Positions 8,799-16,486 are shown, counted from the first letter of the stretch. The stretch: DNA of 64,000 nucleotides from JAWPMV01 sp038527215 (GCA_038527215.1 JBCBGC010000002.1:62001-126000), one strand, 5' to 3'. The notes: a model not told the origin generated them from the letters alone. Made by a program: numbers and translations.

Positions 8799-8935
8799 GG
8801 CAGGTACAGCTATTAAAATTCCCCCGAAATACTTTACTAAACGGGTTTTTCAAACTAATTAAATATCCTCAAACGGCCAATCTTCTCGTATCCAATGTTT
8901 TTGGCAAGTCCGTACCATTCCCTATTTTGGGGTCT
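8799..8935. promoter_or_regulatory. Divergent intergenic region between SIR2-like and CHAT genes
   Basis: These 137 bp separate the two divergently transcribed effector genes and must hold both promoters. The region is AT-rich around 8850-8870. I found no perfect TAnnTTTG -7 box on either strand and no obvious palindrome, so no exact promoter is claimed. The arrangement alone suggests that the two transcription units could be co-regulated. Confidence 0.4.
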
Positions 8936-9883
8936 ATGGAGGAACTGAAAAAAGAAGTCTACGACCTGATCAGGAATTCCCGGATCGATGAGGCTTTTGA
9001 TGCCTTGCTGGCCCGCACGCCTGAGGAAATCGGGGACGTGTATGATGAAATTTTACTTCAATCCAGTCAGTGGAAAGATCTTCATCGAGATAAAAGAAAC
9101 CGGCGCATTGATCACAATACTTTTGCGGTCAGGTCGGGTCAAATCACTTCAGCCCTGATTGATATGCTGAATGAGCTTGGGGTAAGCTCGTCTGCAAAAC
9201 CTGCAGAAATTACCGCTGAAACCAAGGCAACCACCATCCTTTTTCTGGCCGCCAACCCTACCGATACGGGGCAACTACGCCTGGGAGAAGAAATCCGGGA
9301 GATAGACGAAAGCCTCACCCGTTCCCGCTACCGGGATCAATTTACCCTGGTGCAGAAACATGCGGTAAGGCCCACGGACCTTAACCGGGCGATGTTGGAG
9401 GAGTCTCCTGAAATTGTGCATTTCTCCGGGCATGGGGTGTTAAAAAAGAAAGCAGGAGAAGCCGCCCAGCCCGGTACCCGGGATCTTTTTTGGGAAGGCC
9501 AAGAGGACGAAAATCAAGCCCTGGACTTAAGCGTCTATTCCGGGGGACTGGCGCTGGAAAATGATCAGGGCAAAACCCTGATTGTCCGGGCCGAAGCCCT
9601 GGCCGGACTTTTTGCCCTCTATACCGATATCCGATGTGTCTTCTTGAACGCTTGCTACTCAGCAGCTCAGGCAGATGCCCTGATCCAGCATGTGCCCTTT
9701 GTGGTGGGCATGAGTGATGCTGTACCGGATATTACCGCCATCAAGTTTGCTACGGGTTTTTATGACGCCTTGGGGGCCGGGAAAGATGTGGAGACCGCTT
9801 TCCGCATCGGCAAGAGCCTGTTGGCATTGGAGAACCTGCCTGGCAAGGAGTTGCCGGTGCTGCGGAAAAAAGAGTCCATGTAG
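8936..9883 (+). CDS. CHAT-domain (caspase-like) protease with N-terminal EAD11-like domain
   Basis: A 315-residue protein when started at ATG 8936. An earlier in-frame ATG at 8783 lies inside the SIR2 gene and would add 51 residues that look like translated intergenic DNA. Residues 1-82 form a helical adaptor (SRIDEAFDALL, YDEILLQSSQW, QITSALIDML) homologous to the C-terminus of the neighbouring SIR2-like protein. Residues about 98-305 are a CHAT peptidase: ILFLAANP strand, His166 in VHFSGHG and Cys240 in FLNACYS form the catalytic dyad, followed by FVVGMSDAVPD and FATGFYDALGAG. CHAT proteases act in caspase-like programmed death and in gRAMP/Craspase-type immunity. The substrate is not apparent nearby. 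Confidence 0.88.
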   Translation: MEELKKEVYDLIRNSRIDEAFDALLARTPEEIGDVYDEILLQSSQWKDLHRDKRNRRIDHNTFAVRSGQITSALIDMLNELGVSSSAKPAEITAETKATTILFLAANPTDTGQLRLGEEIREIDESLTRSRYRDQFTLVQKHAVRPTDLNRAMLEESPEIVHFSGHGVLKKKAGEAAQPGTRDLFWEGQEDENQALDLSVYSGGLALENDQGKTLIVRAEALAGLFALYTDIRCVFLNACYSAAQADALIQHVPFVVGMSDAVPDITAIKFATGFYDALGAGKDVETAFRIGKSLLALENLPGKELPVLRKKESM

Positions 9884-10147
9884 CTACACTCTACATCTTC
9901 ATTTTTCGATTCCACCGAGAATCATTTTTGGAAAATTCTTTTTCCGGATTCAACCCTAGATCATGGAGAATTTCTTTTCCGCGAAAAACTTCTTGAGCTG
10001 ATATAAAACGCACTTTCGAACTTCAAAATCCTTCTTATCGCTCTAACATCTCAACATCCAGGCAAGTGCTACAAAAGGAAATTTGGCAACCCCTGCTTTC
10101 ATCTTGTTATTGTTATTATTGTTATAAGTACTAAAATATTTTATTCA

Positions 10148-10426
10148 ATGAAGAGATTTATTATATTTTTTTCCTTCAGCCTTTTTTTATGCCTTGGAGC
10201 TGATGGGATTCAGCTATTTGCACAAATTACTCCTTGTGAGTGCGGAACTCATGCGACAGGTATTTATACTTATGATATGACTGGAGAAGACTGCTGCGTA
10301 GGAACTCCTTCTGAATTAGGATTTTATAAAACATACGAACCAGCAGGTCCAGGTATTTGGAGACTCGTGGAAACAGTCATTATTTCTGGTAATGCAGCCC
10401 GAGATCATTGTTGTCCTCCAGCTTAA
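10148..10426 (+). CDS. Small secreted cysteine-rich protein
   Basis: 92 residues: a signal peptide of about 26 residues (IIFFSFSLFLCLGADG, cleavage probably near LFAQ) and a mature part of about 66 residues. The mature part has six cysteines arranged as CEC, CC and CC near the ends (TPCECGTH, EDCCVGTP, DHCCPP). This suggests disulfides or metal binding outside the cytoplasm. No known family is recognised. The following lipoprotein gene starts 17 bp after its stop, so the two are probably cotranscribed. Base composition is AT-richer than the surrounding genes. Confidence 0.6.
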   Translation: MKRFIIFFSFSLFLCLGADGIQLFAQITPCECGTHATGIYTYDMTGEDCCVGTPSELGFYKTYEPAGPGIWRLVETVIISGNAARDHCCPPA

Positions 10427-10443
10427 TATTTTATCATACTTTT

Positions 10444-11058
10444 ATGTTTCAACGAAAAATAAACTCTTTCATCGGATTCAGTGGCATTTTTTTGTTCCTA
10501 CAAACCTCTTGTGCAGATGCCAATATCAAGAAACCTGATTTAGCCCTTCCCGTTCAATCTCAAGCTGTTCATGTCAGCGGGGACCAAACCCAGATCCCGG
10601 CCCAAGAGGTAGAGCGACCTCCTTCTATTCCTGAAGCAGGAAATTATGGCCTAAACGAAATTGCCCTTAATCCCTCTCGGTATGATTGGCATGACATGGA
10701 CCAGTTTTATCGGGAAGAAATGCCCAGGCATAAGGGAATGCCCTATTATGAGAACCTGCAAGCTGAATTTTTTGCCCTCCTGGTAAAAGCTCATCACTTC
10801 CTGGAAAAAGCCGATCAGGCCTCTATCGCTTTTTATGCGGAAGAACTAATGGCTCGGGAATATTTCCTTGATTATAAGATTACCCAATCATTTTTTCGAG
10901 CGCTCTCCGGATACTGGGAAGCAGATAAAATCAAGGCTTTTGCGAAAGAGGAATATCAAAAAAATCAGGCTTTCATCGAACAACATTATGCGGATCAACC
11001 GGAGGTTCAAGCAGAGCGAAAAGAAACTCTCCGGACATTTCTACAACCTTTCATGTAA
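10444..11058 (+). CDS. Putative lipoprotein, unknown function
   Basis: 204 residues from ATG 10444; an earlier ATG at 10408 would overlap the upstream gene and spoil the signal sequence. The N-terminus MFQRKINSF...FLFLQTSCADAN looks like a lipoprotein signal with Cys near residue 23, although Gln at -3 is unusual. The mature part has a low-complexity linker and then a mostly helical C-terminal region (about 80-204) rich in Glu, Lys and aromatic residues (FYREEMPRHKGMPYYENLQ). No family is recognised. It follows the cysteine-rich protein gene directly. Confidence 0.6.
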   Translation: MFQRKINSFIGFSGIFLFLQTSCADANIKKPDLALPVQSQAVHVSGDQTQIPAQEVERPPSIPEAGNYGLNEIALNPSRYDWHDMDQFYREEMPRHKGMPYYENLQAEFFALLVKAHHFLEKADQASIAFYAEELMAREYFLDYKITQSFFRALSGYWEADKIKAFAKEEYQKNQAFIEQHYADQPEVQAERKETLRTFLQPFM

Positions 11059-11074
11059 GGACCCGACGAGCTTT

Positions 11075-11797
11075 TTATTCCACAAACAACCAGCCCAAGC
11101 CCGCTATAAAGGCAGCCGACAAGGTACACCCTATATTCACCAGATCATTGGTGAGAAGGCCCTGCTGCTGTAGGGTTGCCCCCAGGAGAGAATCTACCAG
11201 ATTACCCAATATTCCCGCAAGGAAGATGAGGAGAACCGCCGACATGGAGAAAGGATACAGACTGGCGAAAAGAGCCATGATTAGGCTTCCGGCTACGCCT
11301 AGCAGGCTCCCTTCCAGGCTGATCACCCCATCTTTGCCGCGCTGATCGGGCGTGAAGCCAAGGACATTGACAAAACGCTTGCCGTAGACATTGCCCAATT
11401 CAGAGGAAAAAGTATCCCCCAGGGCTGCCGAAAGGCTGGCGGCCATCATGAGGAGAAACGTCTCGGTCTGGCCAGGCATCATCCAGGCCAGCATTCCACA
11501 GATCCCTGCTACGCCTCCATTAGAAAAGGCATGGCGAAAAGAGCGCTTCCCACCCGCCTCCTGTTCCAGACCAAGTTGCTGTTTTTCCCGACGCTTCCAC
11601 ATACTGGCCAGGGTCCCCAGGGCAAAAAATACCAACAGGAGATTTAGCAGGACAAAACCTCCCCCCAAAAACATACCCATGCCGATGCATACGCCGGTAA
11701 AGGCCCCTATGCCGTCGATTTTCTTCGCTCCATAAGCCAGGGTCGCAAAGAGGCTTAGGAGAAAGAGGGCGAGGAGGGTATTGGTGGGGAAAAACAT
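11075..11797 (-). CDS. DUF92 family integral membrane protein
   Basis: 240 residues from ATG 11797; a longer frame to 11887 adds 30 polar residues that do not fit the family. There are about six hydrophobic segments, with the DUF92 signatures SAALGDTFSSELG (about 115-127), DGVISLEGSLLGVAGS (about 155-170) and GNLVDSLLGATLQ (about 198-210). DUF92 proteins include plant and algal phytyl-phosphate kinase relatives; a bacterial function is not settled. It converges on the lipoprotein gene, with 16 bp between the stops. Confidence 0.8.
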   Translation of the reverse strand: MFFPTNTLLALFLLSLFATLAYGAKKIDGIGAFTGVCIGMGMFLGGGFVLLNLLLVFFALGTLASMWKRREKQQLGLEQEAGGKRSFRHAFSNGGVAGICGMLAWMMPGQTETFLLMMAASLSAALGDTFSSELGNVYGKRFVNVLGFTPDQRGKDGVISLEGSLLGVAGSLIMALFASLYPFSMSAVLLIFLAGILGNLVDSLLGATLQQQGLLTNDLVNIGCTLSAAFIAGLGWLFVE

Positions 11798-12004
11798 CTG
11801 GTTTGTGTTTAGCTTAATCTTCTGAGCTGATTCTTTATGCTTTGGGAATGTTGGGACTCCTTTTTCCTTGGTAAAAAAGGTAGCCAAAAAATCAAGGAGC
11901 TCCTAACCGCCCCAACCCGCCCGTCTGCTCCCTGCGGCTTGTTCTTCCGGCAGGACTTACAGCCCTTGCCCGAGGAACTCCGAAGGCAGGGTGGGCATGC
12001 TCAT

Positions 12005-12032
12005 AAAAAAAGCCCCGACCGATGGTCGGGGC
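12005..12032 (-). terminator. Intrinsic terminator after rplI
   Basis: Perfect 9-bp stem (GCCCCGACC / GGTCGGGGC, 12012-12032) with a 3-base loop. Read on the minus strand it is followed by seven T. It ends the rpsF-rpsR-rplI transcript about 32 bp after the rplI stop. Confidence 0.9.
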
Positions 12033-12063
12033 ATATTGTGAGACTTTTACAAGTCCGTTAGGT

Positions 12064-12510
12064 CTAGTCTTCTTTACGCAGTACCTCGATGGCGATATCT
12101 GCTTTCACTTCTTTGTGCAAGTGAACGGTCGCGGTGTATTCACCGGTGTTGCGAATATCTTCCAAGGTGATGGTTTTGCGGTCGATTTCGTATCCTTGCT
12201 CGGCCAGTTTGTTGGCGATCTGGATAGAGGTTACAGAACCGAAGAGTTTGCCATCGGCACCAGCGAGGGTCTCGATGGTCAGCTTTACGCCAGCCAGTTG
12301 TTCAGCAACGGCCTCAGCCTGCTGCTTCACAAATTCTGATTTATGGCTAGCCTGACGTTTCTTTTCTTCCAGGGCGCGCTTGGCAGATGCAGTAGCGAGG
12401 ACAGCCAATCCCTGAGGAATCAGGTAATTGCGGCCATATCCAGGCTTTACTTTGACTACATCGTCTTTATCTCCGAGGTTTCTGACCGGTTGGGTGAGAA
12501 TTAATTCCAT
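12064..12510 (-). CDS. rplI: 50S ribosomal protein L9
   Basis: 148 residues, the usual length. The N-terminal RNA-binding domain begins MELILTQPVRNLG and contains GYGRNYLIPQGLAV (24-37), the L9 signature. A central helix links it to the C-terminal domain (GADGKLFGSVTSIQIA, about 84-99). It binds domain V of 23S rRNA near the L1 stalk and helps maintain the reading frame. Last gene of the rpsF-rpsR-rplI operon, 29 bp after rpsR and followed by a strong terminator. Confidence 0.98.
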   Translation of the reverse strand: MELILTQPVRNLGDKDDVVKVKPGYGRNYLIPQGLAVLATASAKRALEEKKRQASHKSEFVKQQAEAVAEQLAGVKLTIETLAGADGKLFGSVTSIQIANKLAEQGYEIDRKTITLEDIRNTGEYTATVHLHKEVKADIAIEVLRKED

Positions 12511-12539
12511 TTCTTTTGAGCTTAAACTTCCAACACTGA

Positions 12540-12812
12540 TTACTTAATCTCGTCTCCAACGAACGGCATGAGAGCCAGGTGACGAGAACGCTTGATCGCT
12601 ACGGCCAACCGACGCTGATATTTCAGGCTGGTGCCAGTGAGACGACGAGGCAGGATTTTACCCTGGGGATTCACAAATTTCAAGAGGAAATCAGGATCCT
12701 TGTAGTCAATGTACTTGATACCGGCGCGCTTAAAGCGACAGTACTTTTTCTTCCGCTCCTGGGTTTTAATCTTATTAGTCGCGGTAGGTCCTATTACAGG
12801 TGCCTTTGCCAT
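12540..12812 (-). CDS. rpsR: 30S ribosomal protein S18
   Basis: 90 residues. The core includes KKYCRFKRAGIKYIDYKDP (about 22-40) and the conserved C-terminal stretch ILPRRLTGTSLKYQRRLAVAI (about 53-73). S18 pairs with S6 on the platform of the small subunit. The first cysteine (C24) is the only one, so the zinc-type variant is not present. It lies between rpsF (29 bp upstream) and rplI in the standard operon. Confidence 0.98.
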   Translation of the reverse strand: MAKAPVIGPTATNKIKTQERKKKYCRFKRAGIKYIDYKDPDFLLKFVNPQGKILPRRLTGTSLKYQRRLAVAIKRSRHLALMPFVGDEIK

Positions 12813-12841
12813 TTTTTTCTGTGATTAAATAGTGAATCTGA

Positions 12842-13219
12842 TTAACTCTTGGCTGCCTTACGGAGACCGAAGCCTTGCTCACGTCTCTTTTGGTTGAAAG
12901 CCAATGCATGCTTGTCAAGTTTCACCGTCAGGTAACGGATCACGGAATCGTCGTAGCGGTAGGTTTGCTCCAACTTGTCGATGAACTCTCCAGGTCCGGA
13001 GAACTCAACATAAGCGTAGTAGCCGCTCGTCTTGCGCTCGATGGGATAGGCTAGCTTTCGCAGGCCCCAGTGCTCAATGTTGTGCACTTTCCCACCATTT
13101 TCTTTAATCAGATTGACATATTTGTCAACGGTCTGCCTATGTTCACCCTCTGGCAGTTCGGGAGTAAGGATGAACGTCGTTTCGTACTCGTTCGGAAACG
13201 CTTTTGGTTTGATATCCAT
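12842..13219 (-). CDS. rpsF: 30S ribosomal protein S6
   Basis: 125 residues. The ferredoxin-like S6 fold is recognisable from YETTFILTPELPE at the start, the GLRKLAYPIERKTSGYYAYVEFSGPG stretch in the middle (about 56-81) and DDSVIRYLTVKLD (about 90-102). The N-terminus carries about ten extra residues (MDIKPKAFPN) before the family start. It binds S18 and the central domain of 16S rRNA. First gene of the operon, with a clear Bacteroidota promoter 22-52 bp upstream. Confidence 0.98.
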   Translation of the reverse strand: MDIKPKAFPNEYETTFILTPELPEGEHRQTVDKYVNLIKENGGKVHNIEHWGLRKLAYPIERKTSGYYAYVEFSGPGEFIDKLEQTYRYDDSVIRYLTVKLDKHALAFNQKRREQGFGLRKAAKS

Positions 13220-13240
13220 ATAGTATCTGAAAATGGACTA

Positions 13241-13271
13241 CAAAGGTAGGGGTTTTTATTTGAAATGCAAT
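13241..13271 (-). promoter_or_regulatory. Bacteroidota-type promoter of rpsF-rpsR-rplI
   Basis: On the minus strand TACCTTTG (13248-13241) fits the -7 consensus TAnnTTTG. ATTG (13271-13268) fits the -33 TTTG element at exactly 19 bp spacing. The start codon at 13219 would follow a leader of roughly 15 nt. No Shine-Dalgarno sequence is visible. Confidence 0.75.
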
Positions 13272-13300
13272 GGGTTGAGGGAGAGAGGTGAGACAAGTCC

Positions 13301-13708
13301 CCGTAACACTGGCTTCCAGCCGGTTTTTACCCTCCCCAGATAAAATCTGGGGAAAGGCTTTTTTCTATGGAAAAGCTCCTTGCAAAGCAGTAACACCTTT
13401 CCAGAAATAGGCTCCTACCCCATCTTACCGCCGCGGTTACCAGAGAGGCTGGGACTGCGAGGGAGTCTAGGTTTTTTCCCCGGATAAAAATCCGGCGAAG
13501 GGAATTGACCGGCTGGAAGCCAGTGTTACGGAAACGGGTCGGTTGGGAACCGATGGGGCTACGTTGACCGGCTGGAAGCCAGTGTTACGGGCGGAGACCG
13601 GTTGGGAACCGGTGGGGCAGCGTTGACCGGCTGGAAGCCAGTGTTACGGACAAGCACTGGTTGGCAACCAGTGGGACCGGGTTGTGACCGGCTGGAAGCC
13701 GGTGGGCC
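13301..13708. repeat. Array of hairpin modules (locus 2)
   Basis: Same module family as the array at 2748-3583. One copy (13308-13324, ACTGGCTTCCAGCCGGT) points one way. Four A modules at 13508, 13567, 13626 and 13687 point the other way, alternating with B modules (for example ACTGGTT-GGC-AACCAGT near 13656-13672). Unit spacing is 59, 59 and 61 bp, one A plus one B. Between the two groups lie two separate hairpins, CCCCAGAT-AAA-ATCTGGGG (about 13333-13351) and CCGGAT-AAAA-ATCCGG (about 13480-13495). The rest of the 13220-13718 gap has no gene. Confidence 0.9.
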
Positions 13709-13718
13709 GGGACGGTCT

Positions 13719-14510
13719 CTACTTAAACAAATAATCCTCCAAAGGCATGGGCGGCATGGTGAAGTCATCTTCTTCGATGGCGCGCAGGAGATAGAGGCGA
13801 TTGCTGAGCTGACGCAGGGCTACTTCCATGGAATCAACGCCACGCAGGAGCTTGACGAAAGAGTTGTGGTGATAGCTTTTGGCGTGTTGATTGGTCTGGG
13901 TGACGAGGTCATCGCTATGGGCGATGGCGTTGCGGATTTCGATGACGCGCTTGATGTCTTCCTTTTTCATTTTGAGCAGGTCGTAGTGCGCCACAAATTC
14001 CAGGATATGCTTGAGGGAGATTTTGTGGCCCCGGAAATCCTTCTCCGTGAGCAGTTCGTCCGTGCGCTCGTCTTCGGCTTTGTTGAAAAACTCAAAGAGT
14101 TGTCGCTTGGTCTTGCCGCCATATTTTACCACCAGAAATACCAGGGCCCGCTCCAACAGATAAAGTTGCTGGTAGAGGTGGTCATGGACGGCGGGTCGAT
14201 TGTAGTCGGAAAAATGCACCACGCCACAGAGGACTTCTTTGTCCTGCACGAAAAGCACATCAAATTCTTCAAATATTTCCGCGAATTTTCGCTGGAAGAT
14301 ACTCTCCTCTGCTTCTACAATCTGATCGGCCTGGATAGGCTTTTTGGTAAAGAGCTTTTTCTTCTTGTCAAAATAATAGCAGGTATGCTTATCAATGATA
14401 TGCGGCAAATAACTGATGTTACGCAGCAAACAGAACTCCTGACACTCCTCGGCATATTCATCATCATAGAAAATGATGCCGCGAGTCATGATTTGATGAA
14501 ATAGGACCAT
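13719..14510 (-). CDS. Probable CBS-like/HEPN domain protein
   Basis: 263 residues (ATG 14489 would shorten it by 7). Residues about 83-106 (FDVLFVQDKEVLCGVVHFSDYNRP) look like half of a CBS ligand-binding domain. The helical C-terminal half contains EIRNAIAHSDD with Arg193-Asn194-x3-His198, the R-N-x3-H signature of HEPN domains, many of which are metal-independent ribonucleases. A regulated RNase or a nucleotide-sensing toxin is one reading; no antitoxin gene is adjacent. A frame on the opposite strand is longer only because it reads into hairpin repeats. The hairpin array begins about 15 bp after this gene's stop. Confidence 0.65.
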   Translation of the reverse strand: MVLFHQIMTRGIIFYDDEYAEECQEFCLLRNISYLPHIIDKHTCYYFDKKKKLFTKKPIQADQIVEAEESIFQRKFAEIFEEFDVLFVQDKEVLCGVVHFSDYNRPAVHDHLYQQLYLLERALVFLVVKYGGKTKRQLFEFFNKAEDERTDELLTEKDFRGHKISLKHILEFVAHYDLLKMKKEDIKRVIEIRNAIAHSDDLVTQTNQHAKSYHHNSFVKLLRGVDSMEVALRQLSNRLYLLRAIEEDDFTMPPMPLEDYLFK

Positions 14511-14656
14511 AGCTAAAGGCTTGGCTGGGAAAATACATATTCCCTTTCAAAAGCTGAACAATTTCGGAACTTTTGGTGCTTATACTTATATATCTTCTGT
14601 TTAGGCCTGCAAGAGACATTTTTATAACTTGTCCTATCATCCAATACACTTCTTTT

Positions 14657-15622
14657 ATGGCGCTTCCCTCCTCTTTAACCAACCGTCTCCGCCTTCCGGT
14701 GGTCGCTGCTCCTATGTTCCTCATTTCCGGACCTGAAATGGTCATTGCGGCTTGCAAATCTGGCATACTCGGCAGCTTTCCGGCCCTGAATCATCGGACG
14801 ACCGAAGGCTTTGATCAATGGTGTACAGGGATTGAAGAAGCCCTGGGAGACGATCCCAACGCTGCCCCTTATGGGGTGAATTTAATTGTGCATCGGAGCA
14901 ACCCACGCTTGCAAGCCGACCTTGAGGTGTGTATCAAACATAAGGTGCCGGTTATCATCACCTCTTTGGGCGCAGTACCGGAACTGATTGAAGCCGTCCA
15001 CAGTTATGGGGGACTGGTCTTCCACGATGTTACCAACCGTCGGCACGCGGCCAAAGCAGCCGCAGCCGGAGTAGATGGCTTGATCGCCGTGTGTGCAGGA
15101 GCAGGCGGGCATGCGGGCGAAGTAAATCCCTTGGCTTTAGTGGCGGAGATCCGCGAGTTTTTCGACAAAACTCTCCTACTTTCTGGCTGTATCAGTTCAG
15201 GTTCCGATGTGGCAGCAGCTTTGCAAATGGGCGCTGATCTCGCCTATATGGGTACGCGCTTTATCAATGTCAAGGAAAGTCAGGCTCCGGAGGAATACCA
15301 GCAAATGATCATTGACTGCGGAACCAAAGACATCGTCTATTCCGCGGCGGTCTCGGGCGTCCCGGCCAATTTTATGTGGCCCAGTCTGGCCGAAGCGGGC
15401 TTCACCAAAGAGATGCTCAAAGAAACCGCTGAAATTGATTTTGGGAAGGAATTAACGCCCCCGAAAGAAGGCGCCAAAGCCTGGAAGACCATCTGGTCGG
15501 CGGGACAGGGCTGCGTGGCCGTTAAGGATGTGCCGACCATGGCAGAATTGACAGACCGCTTGTCTGAGGAATTCCGCGCAGCTATTTTACGTCAACAACA
15601 ACTTCTTCAAACCTATGCCTGA
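14657..15622 (+). CDS. NAD(P)H-dependent flavin oxidoreductase / nitronate monooxygenase family
   Basis: 321 residues from ATG 14657; the upstream ATG at 14573 adds 28 poorly conserved residues. It is a TIM-barrel FMN enzyme: VVAAPMFLISGPEMVIAACKSG (about 14-35) is the family start, CAGAGGHAGEVNP (about 150-162) holds the active-site His, and LSGCISSGSDVAAALQMGADLAYMGTRF (about 176-203) binds FMN phosphate. Members oxidise alkyl nitronates or reduce small quinone/enoyl substrates. The stop overlaps the start of the thioesterase gene by 8 bp, so the two are translationally coupled and may work on the same acyl-CoA or nitro-acid pathway. Confidence 0.85.
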   Translation: MALPSSLTNRLRLPVVAAPMFLISGPEMVIAACKSGILGSFPALNHRTTEGFDQWCTGIEEALGDDPNAAPYGVNLIVHRSNPRLQADLEVCIKHKVPVIITSLGAVPELIEAVHSYGGLVFHDVTNRRHAAKAAAAGVDGLIAVCAGAGGHAGEVNPLALVAEIREFFDKTLLLSGCISSGSDVAAALQMGADLAYMGTRFINVKESQAPEEYQQMIIDCGTKDIVYSAAVSGVPANFMWPSLAEAGFTKEMLKETAEIDFGKELTPPKEGAKAWKTIWSAGQGCVAVKDVPTMAELTDRLSEEFRAAILRQQQLLQTYA

Positions 15623-16052
15623 TAAAGCTAGCTCCCCTAAACATTTTATCACCTATCTCGGTGCCGTTCAGACCTGGCAATGCGACTCCAATCGCCACAT
15701 GAACGTGATGTACTATGTCAACAAATATGAATTGGCCGGTCGGCAGATGATCAGCCGCCTGGGCTTTACCCAGGAGGTACTGCAGGCCCATCAGTGGGGG
15801 ATCGTGGTGGTCAAACAAGAAATCGACTACCATAAGGAAGCGTTTGAAGATACCCTGCTAAGAATTGAATCCTGCCTGGTCAAAATTGGCGTATCCTCCT
15901 TTACCATTCAGCATGACATGCGCAAGGTGGAAACCGGGGAACGGGTAGGCAAAGCGCTGATCACCATGGCGGCCATTGACTTGACCATGCGAAAAGCCGT
16001 AAGGCTCAAGGCCAGCATTAAGCAACAAATGGAAAAAATTCTGGTAAGCTAA
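15615..16052 (+). CDS. Hotdog-fold acyl-CoA thioesterase
   Basis: 145 residues. The 4HBT-type motif WQCDSNRHMNVMYYVNKYE (about 21-39) includes the catalytic Asp and the HMN turn. Later strands read IDYHKEAFEDTLLRIES and ITMAAIDLTMRKAV. The length fits a single-hotdog thioesterase that cleaves acyl-CoA in the cytoplasm. The start overlaps the flavin oxidoreductase stop by 8 bp. The 3' end overlaps the convergent HEPN gene by 4 bp. Confidence 0.85.
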   Translation: MPDKASSPKHFITYLGAVQTWQCDSNRHMNVMYYVNKYELAGRQMISRLGFTQEVLQAHQWGIVVVKQEIDYHKEAFEDTLLRIESCLVKIGVSSFTIQHDMRKVETGERVGKALITMAAIDLTMRKAVRLKASIKQQMEKILVS

Positions 16053-16486
16053 CCCAGATTGACCTGATCCGCGATTTTTTCAATAAAATCCTCACTTCCT
16101 TTCCAAAAGTGGTGAACTTCTCCCAGGGAGTAATCTCGTACCGCGGTCTGATCTGAGGCATGACGGTGGGCATATAAGCCTTCAAAGAGGTCTCGGTCTT
16201 CCGAGCTTAGGAATCCGGCCTTCCACAGGTACTTTTTGAATTGCTTCCTGACAGCCTGATGAGAATTAAAAGGAATCTCATGCTGGGTGAGCCACGCCAT
16301 CACCGCACAAAAACAGGCGTGGTATAAGCGGTGGACAGCCGTCTGTTCATACCCGGTTTCGATCATCTGCGCCGCCTGGGCCAGAGAAGACCGGGCCTGA
16401 TATAGCCTTTGTGGCACCGAGTCGGGTGCCTGCATGGTGGAACTACGCGATTGCATAGAGTTTGGGATCTCCATTTTAACCAGCAT
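16049..16486 (-). CDS. HEPN domain protein (UPF0332-like)
   Basis: Up to 145 residues (starts at residue 5, 11 or 18 are also possible). The helical HEPN pattern is clear: ARSSLAQAAQMIETGYEQTAVHRLYHACFCAVMAWL (about 31-66), then the SHQAVRKQF and LYAHRHASDQTAVRDYS region (about 105-121). UPF0332/HEPN proteins are usually paired with a MNT nucleotidyltransferase antitoxin. No such partner lies next to it, so it is either orphan or works with a distant partner. It converges on the thioesterase gene with a 4-bp overlap of the stops. Confidence 0.75.
   Translation of the reverse strand: MLVKMEIPNSMQSRSSTMQAPDSVPQRLYQARSSLAQAAQMIETGYEQTAVHRLYHACFCAVMAWLTQHEIPFNSHQAVRKQFKKYLWKAGFLSSEDRDLFEGLYAHRHASDQTAVRDYSLGEVHHFWKGSEDFIEKIADQVNLG

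Noticed and set aside
8783..8935. Earlier start codon for the CHAT gene
   Set aside because: It would lie inside the SIR2-like gene and add 51 residues with no resemblance to the domain; ATG 8936 begins exactly at the adaptor domain.
13602..14504. A 300-codon plus-strand frame opposite the CBS-HEPN gene
   Set aside because: Its first part is translated hairpin repeats and the rest is antisense to a frame with a convincing HEPN motif and better composition.
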